The notes beneath the pieces are model-generated. The model made no database searches and had not been told where the DNA came from. It saw only the letters and a list, made by a program, of their open reading frames with translations. From an uncultured Pelagibacteraceae bacterium (GTDB lineage Bacteria; Pseudomonadota; Alphaproteobacteria; Pelagibacterales; Pelagibacteraceae), in NCBI GenBank assembly GCA_902624885.1, contig CACNZU010000005.1, positions 1 to 64,000 on the forward strand: 64,000 bases of DNA, in the 5' to 3' direction. Shown here piece by piece: positions 1 to 10,019 of the stretch. Both the position numbers and the translations under genes were made by a program. Numbering within the stretch: position 1 is the stretch's first letter; each line of letters starts with the position of its first letter.

Positions 1-114
1 GAAACCCATGAGGATCCAGATAACGCACCTTCAGATGGTCCAAACATGGTTCCATTAAATGAAGTAAAAACTTTATTAAAAAAACTTACTGAGATCGATA
101 AGATAGTAAAATAA
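1..114 (+). CDS. kdsA: 3-deoxy-8-phosphooctulonate synthase, C-terminal end (partial, truncated by window start)
   Basis: Frame 1 reads ETHEDPDNAPSDGPNMVPLNEVKTLLKKLTEIDKIVK*, which resembles the KdsA C-terminus (DPDNAPSDGPNM); lies directly before eno. Confidence 0.85.
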   Translation, partial: ETHEDPDNAPSDGPNMVPLNEVKTLLKKLTEIDKIVK

Positions 115-116
115 GA

Positions 117-1373
117 ATGGCAAAAATTAAAAGTATAAAAGGCAGACAGGTCTTTGATAGCAGAGGTAATCCAACAGTAGAAGCAGAAGTTTTTTTGGAA
201 AATAATATTTCTGCTACTGCAATTTCTCCATCAGGCGCATCAACCGGTGCATTTGAAGCTCACGAACTAAGAGATCAGGATAAGAATAAATTTTTAGGCA
301 AAAGTGTAAATATAGCAGTTGAAAATATAAATAATAAAATTTCAGATAAACTTAAAGGTTTCGAGTCAGACGACCAAAAAAAGATTGATAAAGCTTTATT
401 AGATTTAGATGGAAGTAAAAATAAAATAAATTTGGGAGCTAATGCTACTCTAGCAGTCTCACTGGCTAATTCAAAATGTTCAGCTTTATCAAATAAAAAA
501 TCATTATTTAAATATCTAGGAAGCACTTTTTCTTTACCCATACCATTAATGAATATTATTAATGGCGGTGCTCATGCCGACAATGACCTAAATATTCAAG
601 AATTTATGATTAGACCTGACTCAGCTAAAAATTTTATGGATGCTATTGAAAAATGTTATGTTGTTATTCAAAATTTGAAGAAATTATTAAAGTCAAACAA
701 TATGCTTACAAATATTGGAGATGAAGGTGGATTTGCTCCATCAATTAATTCAAATGAGCAAGCTTTAGAGCTAATTGTAAGTGCGATAGAAAAGTCAAAT
801 TTAAAACCAGGAAAAGATATAGTTATTTGTCTAGATGTAGCAGCTAATGAATTAATTAATGAAAAAGGGGAGTATTCAATTCAATCTAAAAATTACACAT
901 CAGTTGAAGATAATATTAGTTATTATAAAAAACTAACATCTAGCTATCCAATAAAATCAATAGAGGATCCTTTTGCTGAAGAGGACTGGGATTCGTGGAA
1001 AAAAATTACAAACGAAATAGGTAAAAATATTCAAATTGTAGGAGATGATTTATTCGTTACAAACGCAAAACGTTTAAGCAAAGGAATAAAAGAAAAGTCA
1101 GCAAATTGTATTCTAGTAAAACCAAATCAAATAGGTACTTTGACTGAAACTTTAGAAGTAATTTCAATGGCAAAAGCTGCAGACTTCAATACTATCATCT
1201 CTCACAGATCAGGAGATACTGAAGATACATTTATTGCTGATTTGGCGTCCGCGACTATGTCTTCTCAAATTAAAACTGGATCTTTGGCGAGATCTGAAAG
1301 AGTAGCGAAATATAATAGGTTATTACGCATCGAGGAAGAACTTGGAAATCGAGCAAAAATGGCTAGAATCTAA
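117..1373 (+). CDS. eno: Enolase
   Basis: 418 aa; KIKSIKGRQVFDSRGNPTVEAEV, GGAHADNDLNIQEFMI, SHRSGDTEDTFIADLA motifs. Confidence 0.98.
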   Translation: MAKIKSIKGRQVFDSRGNPTVEAEVFLENNISATAISPSGASTGAFEAHELRDQDKNKFLGKSVNIAVENINNKISDKLKGFESDDQKKIDKALLDLDGSKNKINLGANATLAVSLANSKCSALSNKKSLFKYLGSTFSLPIPLMNIINGGAHADNDLNIQEFMIRPDSAKNFMDAIEKCYVVIQNLKKLLKSNNMLTNIGDEGGFAPSINSNEQALELIVSAIEKSNLKPGKDIVICLDVAANELINEKGEYSIQSKNYTSVEDNISYYKKLTSSYPIKSIEDPFAEEDWDSWKKITNEIGKNIQIVGDDLFVTNAKRLSKGIKEKSANCILVKPNQIGTLTETLEVISMAKAADFNTIISHRSGDTEDTFIADLASATMSSQIKTGSLARSERVAKYNRLLRIEEELGNRAKMARI

Positions 1374-1376
1374 CTT

Positions 1377-1670
1377 ATGCGACTTATTGAAAGTTTAAAG
1401 AAAAGAAAATTTATATTATTAAATATTTTTTTAACTCTTTATATTGGAATTAATTTAATTGGAGGTGAAAGAGGGTTAATTTCTTATTTTGATAAAAAAA
1501 AATTATACGAAGAACTAGAAATTAAAGAAAAATTATTGACTAACAAATTACAAGATTTGGAAAAAAAAATATCATTAGTTAAAAATAATGATTTAGATTA
1601 TTTAGATACGCTTTATAGGGAAAAATTTAGATATGGCACAAAAGATGAAATTATTATTAAGTTAAAATGA
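1377..1670 (+). CDS. FtsB/DivIC-like septum formation initiator
   Basis: 97 aa, one N-terminal TM followed by a coiled coil; position after eno is typical of ftsB. Confidence 0.75.
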   Translation: MRLIESLKKRKFILLNIFLTLYIGINLIGGERGLISYFDKKKLYEELEIKEKLLTNKLQDLEKKISLVKNNDLDYLDTLYREKFRYGTKDEIIIKLK

Positions 1671-2611
1671 GCTCAAAACCAAGACATCCAGAAAAAGTTA
1701 ATAAGCCTTTTAATCCAATTAAAAAGAAACCTGAATGGATAAGGTCAAAAATAGTAGACTCTCAAATTTTCTTTCAAACTAAACAAGTCGTTAATCAAAA
1801 TAACCTAGTCACTGTCTGTCAGGAAGCTAACTGTCCAAACATAACTGAGTGTTGGAGCAAAAAACATGCTACATTTATGATTATGGGAGACACGTGCACT
1901 AGAGCATGTGCATTTTGTGATGTCAAAACTGGAAAACCAACAGAGTTAGATATTTTTGAACCAGCTAAAATTGCTAAGGCTGTCCAAAGCTTAAATTTAA
2001 AACATGTTGTCATTACTTCTGTGGATAGAGATGATTTAGAAGATGGTGGATCAGAACATTTTTACAAAGTTGTAAAATCTACTAGAGAAAAAAATCCAGA
2101 AACCTCTATTGAAGTTTTAACACCAGACTTTTTAAGAAAAGGAGATGCGTATAAAAAAGTTTTGAAAGCGGATCTTGATGTTTTTAATCATAATATAGAA
2201 ACTGTTCCTAGACTCTACACAACAGTCAGACCAGGAGCACGTTATTTTGCTTCATTAGAACTTTTAAAAAATGCAAAAAAATTTAACAAAAAAGTTTTTA
2301 CTAAATCAGGAATTATGGTTGGCTTGGGTGAAAACAAAGAAGAAATAATTCAAGTTATGGACGATTTAAGATCTGCCGAAGTGGATTTTATTACTATTGG
2401 TCAATACTTACAACCATCTCCCAAACATCATCCACTTAATCGTTATTATCATCCTGATGAATTTAAAGAGTTCGAGCAAATTGCAAAGACAAAAGGTTTT
2501 CTACTTGTTTCTTCATCACCTCTTACAAGATCTTCTTATCACGCAGATGAAGATTTTAGAAAATTACAAGATGCAAGAAATAAACAGCTTGAATGTCTTC
2601 CGCATCAATAA
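1667..2611 (+). CDS. lipA: Lipoyl synthase (radical SAM)
   Basis: [13 protein letters not shown] and [10 protein letters not shown] cysteine motifs. Confidence 0.98.
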   Translation: MSSKPRHPEKVNKPFNPIKKKPEWIRSKIVDSQIFFQTKQVVNQNNLVTVCQEANCPNITECWSKKHATFMIMGDTCTRACAFCDVKTGKPTELDIFEPAKIAKAVQSLNLKHVVITSVDRDDLEDGGSEHFYKVVKSTREKNPETSIEVLTPDFLRKGDAYKKVLKADLDVFNHNIETVPRLYTTVRPGARYFASLELLKNAKKFNKKVFTKSGIMVGLGENKEEIIQVMDDLRSAEVDFITIGQYLQPSPKHHPLNRYYHPDEFKEFEQIAKTKGFLLVSSSPLTRSSYHADEDFRKLQDARNKQLECLPHQ

Positions 2612-3036
2612 AAAAAATTATTCCCTGTAAAAAAGAACAATTAGTAGAAATGGTTCTTGATATTGAAAAATATCCAGAATTTGTTCCTTGGTGTATTGAA
2701 GGTAAAGTTTTTGATAGAAATGAAAGTTCAGATCTCATTACGTTTAATGGAGATTTAAAAGTAGGGAAGAGCATCCTGAATGAAACTTTCTCAAGCCATG
2801 TGTCTTATTATAAAGAAAAAGATACAATTATAGTAACTAATCTTAATGGACCATTAAAACATTTAAAAAATGAGTGGAAATTTAAGGAAGTAAACAATTC
2901 GACACAGTTAGAGTTTTTTATTGATTTTGAATTGAAAAATCCAATTTTGAATGGGATAATGAAAAAATCTTTTGAGCTTGGCTTGAATAAAATTGCCAAG
3001 GCTTTTGAAGAAAGAGCGATTAAATTATATAAATAA
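2593..3036 (+). CDS. RatA/COQ10-type START-domain protein (ubiquinone-binding)
   Basis: YPEFVPWC motif, about 147 aa, follows lipA. Confidence 0.85.
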   Translation: MSSASIKKIIPCKKEQLVEMVLDIEKYPEFVPWCIEGKVFDRNESSDLITFNGDLKVGKSILNETFSSHVSYYKEKDTIIVTNLNGPLKHLKNEWKFKEVNNSTQLEFFIDFELKNPILNGIMKKSFELGLNKIAKAFEERAIKLYK

Positions 3037-3347
3037 TGTTTACAATATCATCTTTATTAATTTTATTTATTTTAACTTTTAAATTCTTATCTTCATATAT
3101 TAAAACAATTAGAACGGGTGATCCTAACGAAACTAACTTAACTTATTGGATGTTTTCTTATGATTTTAAGTCTAAAACTAAAGAGTGGATACCTGAAGAT
3201 AAACAACTATTACAAAGAAAACGGGCTAGAAATTTTTTAGTTTTTATACTTTATTTGACTGCTTTTGGTATCTTTTTGTTGCTTAACAGTTTTACTGCAC
3301 ATCTTTTAGATGTAATTGTTAACCCAGAATTTAGCTATCCCGTTTAA
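3036..3347 (+). CDS. Hypothetical membrane protein with two TM segments
   Basis: 103 aa ORF, start overlaps the stop of the upstream gene, hydrophobic N- and C-terminal segments. Confidence 0.6.
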   Translation: MFTISSLLILFILTFKFLSSYIKTIRTGDPNETNLTYWMFSYDFKSKTKEWIPEDKQLLQRKRARNFLVFILYLTAFGIFLLLNSFTAHLLDVIVNPEFSYPV

Positions 3348-3810
3348 TTAACATCACTAATAAATTTAAAGTTTTTTTTACAGTTTGTTTTTGAATAAAA
3401 ATTCTTCCTTTATTCTTAAAATTATATTTATTAACAACAACCTTTTTTCCGATCTTAATTCCAATATAAACTAAACCTATTGGTTTTTGTCTAGATCCTC
3501 CTTTAGGACCAGCAATTCCCGTTATTGAAACACAGATCTTTGATTTACTAATTTTACTCAGGTTATTAACCATAGCCAAACAACATTGAACACTTACAGC
3601 TCCATATTTTTTAATTATTTTTAGAGGAATTTTTAATAAAGTTGTTTTGGCTTGATTTGAGTAAGTGACTAATCCCATCGTAAATACTTTTGATGATCCA
3701 CTCACCGACGTAATAGCACTAGAAAGCATTCCACCAGTGCAAGATTCAGCAAAAGCAATTTTTAGTTTTTTTCTTTTGAGTAATAAAACTATTTTTTTAT
3801 TTAAAGTCAT
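3331..3810 (-). CDS. CinA C-terminal domain protein (nicotinamide-nucleotide amidase)
   Basis: FAESCTGGMLSSAITSVSGSSKVF and GIAGPKGGSRQKPIGLVYIG motifs. Confidence 0.92.
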   Translation of the reverse strand: MTLNKKIVLLLKRKKLKIAFAESCTGGMLSSAITSVSGSSKVFTMGLVTYSNQAKTTLLKIPLKIIKKYGAVSVQCCLAMVNNLSKISKSKICVSITGIAGPKGGSRQKPIGLVYIGIKIGKKVVVNKYNFKNKGRIFIQKQTVKKTLNLLVMLIKRDS

Positions 3811-4313
3811 TACAAAAACTTAGATTTAATTATCATAAAGATGATTAATGTAAGAACTACATATAAACCAGCCACTACATCGTCTATTATTACTCCAAAA
3901 CTATTCTTAAAATTTTTATCAAAAAAATTTATCGGGAAAGGTTTTTTAATATCAAAATATCTAAATAAAACAAAAATATACAAATAAAATAAAACTGCCT
4001 CTCGAGAGTCTTTCACTGTTCCGTGCGAGATCTCATATAGATAAATAGGAATAGATTGACCGATAAATTCGTCAATAACAACTTCTTTAGGATCTTTATT
4101 TTCATTAAATTTTATATATTCAGACACTGCATAAAAAGAATAAATAAAAACAACTAATAAAATTATTGAAATAGTGCTGTTTGATAGATTTATTATGTGA
4201 AATAAGCTGTATAAAAAAACAGTCGTTATTAGAGACGTTATTGTTCCTGGTGCAAATCTAATCGATCCAATTCCTAAACATGTAACAAATAAATAATTTA
4301 ATCTTTTAATCAT
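3810..4313 (-). CDS. pgpA: Phosphatidylglycerophosphatase A
   Basis: GSIRFAPGTITSL, VIDEFIGQ, FDIKKPFPIN, GVIIDDVVAG motifs. Confidence 0.92.
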   Translation of the reverse strand: MIKRLNYLFVTCLGIGSIRFAPGTITSLITTVFLYSLFHIINLSNSTISIILLVVFIYSFYAVSEYIKFNENKDPKEVVIDEFIGQSIPIYLYEISHGTVKDSREAVLFYLYIFVLFRYFDIKKPFPINFFDKNFKNSFGVIIDDVVAGLYVVLTLIIFMIIKSKFL

Positions 4314-5451
4314 ATTTTATAACCGAACATATTGTTTCACAAGCAATGGCCTTTTCTTTTCCAATTAAACCCAGCTTTTCCGTCGTCTTTCCTTTGATGT
4401 TAATTTGATTTTTAGAAATTTCACATAATTTAGAAATATTATTGATCATTTTATTTTTAATATTTTTAATTTTTGGTGTTTGAGTAATTATATTGATATC
4501 GATGTTATTAATAAAGTAGCCTTTTAAATTTATCATATCTATTACTTGCTGAAGCAAAATAGTTGATCTAATGTTCTTAAATTTTTTATTTTTATCAGAA
4601 AACATTTGACCAATGTCTCCCATTTTACAAGCTCCTAAAATTGCATCTGTAACAGAGTGTAGAACTGGATCACCATCAGAATGACCTAATGTTCCAAGTT
4701 TTGACTTAATCTTTAACCCAGCTAAAAAAAGTTTTCTTTTAGCAACTAATCTGTGAATATCAAATCCAATTCCAACACTTTGTTGTGTTCTATAGATTTT
4801 TTTTAAATTTTCTAAATCTGATTTATCTGTAATTTTAAAATTATTTTTTTCACCATCTATAAACTTGACTCTATTTAAATCCATGTACAAAGAGATATCA
4901 TCATCTTTATATTTGTCTGAATTTTTTTTGTGTAAATCATATATCTCGTTCAAATTAAAAGCTTGCGGTGTCTGAGTTAAAAATAGGTTATCTCTTTTTT
5001 TACTAACTATATATTCTTCTTTACTTGAGTCGATTATTTGTTTGATTGCATCTTGAATATTGATTTTAGGAACTACTGACCTAGAATTTTTCATATTTTT
5101 CATTATTGAATTAAGTAGTTTTGTAGAAAAATTAGGTCTAGCAACGTCATGAATTAAAACTTTATTTGGTCCGTTATGATTTATTAGAAATTTTAAAGCA
5201 TTTAAAGTGGACTGCTGTCTACTTTTTCCACCCGCTATAAGTTTTACATTTTTAAGTTTGAGCAATTTGATAAGTTTTAGGTCTTTTTTATTATAGACTA
5301 GAATAATTTTTTTTATTTGATTGAATTTTTGCGCCTTAATAAGGTTGATTTCAATCAATGATTTTCCACCTATTTTTTGATAGGGTTTGCCAACATTAGA
5401 CCTAAATCTGCTGCTATTACCAGCTGCGAGAATAATTAAACAAAAACTCAT
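4306..5451 (-). CDS. ispDF: Bifunctional IspD/IspF (MEP pathway)
   Basis: N-terminal IspD (LAAGNSSRF, HDVARP), C-terminal IspF (GIGFDIHRLV, HSDGDPVLHSVTDAILGA). Confidence 0.95.
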   Translation of the reverse strand: MSFCLIILAAGNSSRFRSNVGKPYQKIGGKSLIEINLIKAQKFNQIKKIILVYNKKDLKLIKLLKLKNVKLIAGGKSRQQSTLNALKFLINHNGPNKVLIHDVARPNFSTKLLNSIMKNMKNSRSVVPKINIQDAIKQIIDSSKEEYIVSKKRDNLFLTQTPQAFNLNEIYDLHKKNSDKYKDDDISLYMDLNRVKFIDGEKNNFKITDKSDLENLKKIYRTQQSVGIGFDIHRLVAKRKLFLAGLKIKSKLGTLGHSDGDPVLHSVTDAILGACKMGDIGQMFSDKNKKFKNIRSTILLQQVIDMINLKGYFINNIDINIITQTPKIKNIKNKMINNISKLCEISKNQINIKGKTTEKLGLIGKEKAIACETICSVIKYD

Positions 5452-5499
5452 GGTATTAACTTATATTATATTTATATAGATATTTAATGCTTAATTAAG

Positions 5500-7281
5500 A
5501 TGTTTAAAATTATTAAAAATTTTAATTGGATTATTTTATCCTCATTTTTATGTATTTTTATGGGGATAGTAACTTTTTTGACTTTTATTAATGAAGGATT
5601 TGTTCCTCTAACTGATAAAAACCTTCAAACTTTATTAATTATTGATATTTTTTTATTACTAATCTTTTTTGGTCTAATTTTTAAAAATTTCTATAGATTT
5701 TATTATACAGGTAAAAAAAATAAAAAAGGCGCACAAACAAATTTAAAATATATATCAGTATTTTCGTTATTTACGGTAATCCCTTCTTTGATTGTTGCGA
5801 TATTTTCTCTATTTATTTTTAATTTTGGAGTACAAAATTATTTTGATAAACAAATAACAAAAGCAGTAAATAACTCTTTTGATGTAGCAAAGAATTATTT
5901 AGAGGAAAGTAAAGAAAATGTTTTGTCTGACGTTATATTGATGAGTGTTGGTCTTAATAGAGCTTCAGGTTTTTATTACTCTAATCCTAGCCGATTCAAA
6001 AATATTATGAGATCTGAAAAGTTATTAAGAAGAATTGACGATGTTTATTTAATTGATAGTTTAGGGAATATTTTATTATCAGATGTAAGGGATATTACGG
6101 AAGAATTTGTTGTGCCCTCTGATGAAGATTACGATCAAGTGCTAGAGGGAAAACCTGTTTTTATTTCAGATAGTTTAGAAAACAAAACTACTGTTATGAC
6201 AAAATTAAACACTTTAGTAGATACATATCTTTATATTTCGAGAAATATTGATCCAGAAATATTGAGATACTTAAATGAAACTGAACAAGCAGTTAGCTTT
6301 TACTATTCTGTTGAGAATAGTCAAACTGGAATAAAAGTTACCTTCGCTATAATTTATATAATTGTTGTGACATTATTATTATTTTTGTCTACCTCTATTG
6401 CTATAACTTTTGCCTCAAGATTAACCAAACCAATAGTAAATTTAATAGGAGCATCAGACTCAATTAGCAAAGGTGCTTTAGACGTTAAAGTTCCTGAACT
6501 TGAAACAGATGAAGAGTTCAAAGAATTGAATAAAAATTTTAATTCAATGATCCAAAGGTTAAAAGAGCAACAAGATAAATTACTTATTAATGAAAGATAC
6601 GAAGCCTGGGAGTCAGTAGCAAGAAAGCTGGCTCACGAAATTAAAAATCCTTTAACACCTATACAGTTATCGATTGATAGTCTAAGAGAAAAATATAAAA
6701 ACAAATTCAATAATCAAAGTCAGGAATTTGAAAAATATTTAGAAACTATAAATAGACAAATAAAAGATATTGAAAAACTAGTTAATGAATTCTCAAATTT
6801 TGCTAGAATGCCTAGACCTATACTAAAAAAAGTGAATTTAGTAAAATTGATGAAATCTTCGCTAGAATTTATAAAAATTTCTAATAAAAATTCGATAAAT
6901 TTATTAGTTAAAGAAAAAAATGCTTATATAAATGGCGACGAAGATCAACTTAATAGAGTGTTTATCAATTTAATTAAGAATTCAGATGAGGCAATTGAAG
7001 AAAAGTCAAAAAAAAACAATGATTTCAAAGGTAATATTGAGATAGAAATTAACAGCAATAATGACTATATAGTTTGTAGGTTAACTGATAATGGTCCAGG
7101 TATTACTGACGCTAAAAAAGCAATGACTCCTTATTTTACCACAAAAAAAACTGGTACAGGACTTGGTTTACCAATCGTGACAAAAATTATCAATGAACAC
7201 TCTGGAAATTTTTCAATTAATAATCTTAAAAAAAATAAAGGAACTTTAATTACCATCTCAATCCCAAAATTAAATGCATAA
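5500..7281 (+). CDS. ntrY: NtrY-type sensor histidine kinase
   Basis: N-terminal TM segments, HAMP, H-box KLAHEIKNPLTPIQLS, N/G boxes; followed by ntrX. Confidence 0.93.
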   Translation: MFKIIKNFNWIILSSFLCIFMGIVTFLTFINEGFVPLTDKNLQTLLIIDIFLLLIFFGLIFKNFYRFYYTGKKNKKGAQTNLKYISVFSLFTVIPSLIVAIFSLFIFNFGVQNYFDKQITKAVNNSFDVAKNYLEESKENVLSDVILMSVGLNRASGFYYSNPSRFKNIMRSEKLLRRIDDVYLIDSLGNILLSDVRDITEEFVVPSDEDYDQVLEGKPVFISDSLENKTTVMTKLNTLVDTYLYISRNIDPEILRYLNETEQAVSFYYSVENSQTGIKVTFAIIYIIVVTLLLFLSTSIAITFASRLTKPIVNLIGASDSISKGALDVKVPELETDEEFKELNKNFNSMIQRLKEQQDKLLINERYEAWESVARKLAHEIKNPLTPIQLSIDSLREKYKNKFNNQSQEFEKYLETINRQIKDIEKLVNEFSNFARMPRPILKKVNLVKLMKSSLEFIKISNKNSINLLVKEKNAYINGDEDQLNRVFINLIKNSDEAIEEKSKKNNDFKGNIEIEINSNNDYIVCRLTDNGPGITDAKKAMTPYFTTKKTGTGLGLPIVTKIINEHSGNFSINNLKKNKGTLITISIPKLNA

Positions 7282-8638
7282 AGAAATTTTAGTCATAGAT
7301 GATAATCCTGATATTCGCTCATTAGTTGGCAACATACTCAAAGAAACTAATTATGAAGTAAGGACAGCTGCTAACTACGATCAAGCTGTTTTTGAATTAA
7401 ACAAAAAATTACCTGATTTAGCTATTATAGATATCAAGTTGGATAAAGCAGATAAAGATGGAATTGATTTATTAAAGTTAGTGACAAAAAAAGATAAGTT
7501 TACTCCAGTTATAATGATTTCTGGCCATGCAACTGTTCAAATCGCAATAGAGGCTATGAGACTCGGAGCTTATGAATTTATCGAAAAACCTTTCTCAAAA
7601 GAGAAAATTTTAAATTATGTAAACAGAGCATTGGAAGCTTCAAAATTAAAAAAAGAAAAAGAATTAATTGAGGATAAACTGTTTCACTCTTTCGAACTTG
7701 TTGGAAAAAGCCCATCAATATTGAAAGTAAAAAAAATAATTGAAAAACTTTCAACTTCTGAAAGTAGGGTTCTTATATATGGTTCCACTGGAACAGGTAA
7801 AGAATTAGTAGCTAGAAAAATACATAAAAACTCATTTCGATCAAAAGAACCATTTATAATAATTAATGCAGCGTTATTAAAAGAGTCAACTTACGAGAAG
7901 GAATTATTTGGGGAGGAGTTAGAAGATGGAAAAATCTCTTATGGTGCACTAGAGAGAGCTAACAAAGGCACTTTATTAATTGATGAGGTTTCAGAGATAC
8001 CATTTGAAACACAAGCGAATGTTTTAAGAGTTTTAATAGATCAAAAATTTAAAAGGTTAAATGGATCAAAAAATATAAATGTAAATATAAGATTAATATC
8101 ATCAACATCAAAAAATCTGGATGAACTTGTTAAAAAAAATAAGTTCAGGGAAGACCTTTATCATAGACTAAATGTAATACCTATTGAACTTTCAGATTTA
8201 AATTCAAGGACAGAAGATATTCCTATTTTAATAAATTATTTTAAAGAAAAACTTTCGGAAATAAATGGAGTTCAACAAACAAAAATAAATATTTCCAACG
8301 ATAATTTATTTACTTACGATTGGCCTGGAAATGTTAGAGAATTAAGAAACTTAGTTGAAAGAGTAACTATTCTTTCAGCTAATGAGACCCAATCTAATAT
8401 TGATAAACTTATTGAAGATATTTTAAACCCATCCTCTTTGAAACAAAATAAAAACTTACTAGAAAAATCTTTTGCATCACCTTTAAAGGAGGCCAGAAAA
8501 CATTTTGAAAAAGAATATCTTACAACTCAACTTAAAAAAAATCATGGCAATATTTCAAAAACAGCTGATTTTATAGGCATGGAAAGATCAGCTCTACATC
8601 GTAAATTAAAAGAGCTTGGAATAAAAGGCATAAATTAA
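7274..8638 (+). CDS. ntrX: NtrX-type response regulator
   Basis: Receiver domain, AAA+ Walker A GSTGTGKE, Fis-type C-terminal HTH. Confidence 0.93.
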   Translation: MHKEILVIDDNPDIRSLVGNILKETNYEVRTAANYDQAVFELNKKLPDLAIIDIKLDKADKDGIDLLKLVTKKDKFTPVIMISGHATVQIAIEAMRLGAYEFIEKPFSKEKILNYVNRALEASKLKKEKELIEDKLFHSFELVGKSPSILKVKKIIEKLSTSESRVLIYGSTGTGKELVARKIHKNSFRSKEPFIIINAALLKESTYEKELFGEELEDGKISYGALERANKGTLLIDEVSEIPFETQANVLRVLIDQKFKRLNGSKNINVNIRLISSTSKNLDELVKKNKFREDLYHRLNVIPIELSDLNSRTEDIPILINYFKEKLSEINGVQQTKINISNDNLFTYDWPGNVRELRNLVERVTILSANETQSNIDKLIEDILNPSSLKQNKNLLEKSFASPLKEARKHFEKEYLTTQLKKNHGNISKTADFIGMERSALHRKLKELGIKGIN

Positions 8639-8639
8639 A

Positions 8640-10013
8640 ATGAATATAATTATATGTGGAGCTGGCAAAGTCGGCTTTTCAATCAGTAAACAATTATCTG
8701 CACAAGGTCATTCAGTTACTGTTATCGATCAATCATCTGAAGATATTAAAAAAATAAATGACACTCAAGATGTGAAAGGTATTGTTGGCCGCGCAACACT
8801 TCCAAATGTTCTAGAAAACGCTGGTGCGGAAAATGCAGACATGATTATCGCAGTTACTAGGAATGATGAAACAAACATGATAGTTTGTCAACTAGCAAGT
8901 TCTTTGTTTAATGTTTCTAAAAAAATTGCAAGAATAAGAACAAAAGAGTTTTTAGAGGGGAAATGGGGAAAACTCTATAATAAGTCCAATATACCTATTG
9001 ATGTAATCATATCACCAGAACTTGAAGTTGCTAAATCACTTTATAGAAGATTAGAAGCACCAGGTACTTTAGATAATGTTCCATTTGGTAAAGATAAAGT
9101 AAAAATGTTGGAAATTTCTATTGAAAAGAACTGTCCTATAAAAAATATACCACTTAAAAAACTAACTGAGAAATTTCCTGATTTTAAAGCAAATATTGTA
9201 GGGGCTGTTAGAAAAGAAAAGTTTATTTATTTAAAAAAGAATGATCAAATCTTAGAAGATGATAATGTATATGTTGTTATCAGCAGCGACCAACTCAACG
9301 CAATACTAAAAGCTTTTGGTCATGAAGAGAAAGTTTCAAAAAATGTTTTAATAATTGGCGGGGGAAATATTGGTTTAAATTTAGCGAAAATGCTTGAGAA
9401 AAATTTTGAAGATTTAAGGATTAAAATTATTGAAAAAGATAAAAAAAGAGCAGAAGAACTGGCAAATGAACTATCCTCATCAATTGTGATAAATGGAGAT
9501 GGACTAGATGAAGAAATACTTAAAGAGGCAAACCTTGAAGGCTCGGAAACAGTATTGGCACTTACAAACGATGATGAAAATAACATGATGGCCTGCGTCT
9601 TGGCAGAAAAGTCTGGTTTAAAAAAAAGAACAATCGCTATAGTTAATAAATCTAATTACAATCTTTTACAGGACTCTTTGAACATTGACGATTTAGTAGA
9701 TCCAAGAATGACAACTGTATCTAGAATCATGGAACATGTACATAGAGGAACTATCGGAACTGTTTATTCATTACTAGATGGTGAGTATGAATTTATTGAA
9801 GCTAAAATTTTAGAAAAGTCAGATTTATTGAATAAACAAATTAGGGACTCAAATCTACCTGAGGATATAAGAATAGGAGCTATTGTAAGAAAAGATAAAG
9901 TTATTATTCCAAGATCAAATTTTATCTTTGAAAAGGATGATTTAGTAGTTTTTTTAGCCAAAAGAGAGCAATTGAAAGCTGTAGAGAATATTTTTAGTGT
10001 AAGCTCCGTTTAA
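8640..10013 (+). CDS. trkA: Trk potassium uptake NAD-binding protein TrkA
   Basis: Two Rossmann RCK domains (IIICGAGKVGFSISKQL; VLIIGGGNIGLNLAKML). Confidence 0.95.
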   Translation: MNIIICGAGKVGFSISKQLSAQGHSVTVIDQSSEDIKKINDTQDVKGIVGRATLPNVLENAGAENADMIIAVTRNDETNMIVCQLASSLFNVSKKIARIRTKEFLEGKWGKLYNKSNIPIDVIISPELEVAKSLYRRLEAPGTLDNVPFGKDKVKMLEISIEKNCPIKNIPLKKLTEKFPDFKANIVGAVRKEKFIYLKKNDQILEDDNVYVVISSDQLNAILKAFGHEEKVSKNVLIIGGGNIGLNLAKMLEKNFEDLRIKIIEKDKKRAEELANELSSSIVINGDGLDEEILKEANLEGSETVLALTNDDENNMMACVLAEKSGLKKRTIAIVNKSNYNLLQDSLNIDDLVDPRMTTVSRIMEHVHRGTIGTVYSLLDGEYEFIEAKILEKSDLLNKQIRDSNLPEDIRIGAIVRKDKVIIPRSNFIFEKDDLVVFLAKREQLKAVENIFSVSSV

Positions 10014-10019
10014 CATTAA

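Noticed and set aside
275-541. Minus-strand 88-aa ORF in eno
   Set aside because: Antisense to a clear enolase frame; no recognisable motif; typical shadow ORF in AT-rich coding sequence.
2397-2630. Plus-strand 77-aa ORF overlapping lipA and the next gene
   Set aside because: Out-of-frame within lipA; no family features.
9320-9586. Serine-rich minus-strand 88-aa ORF in trkA
   Set aside because: Mirror of trkA acidic/lysine-rich codons; no independent support.
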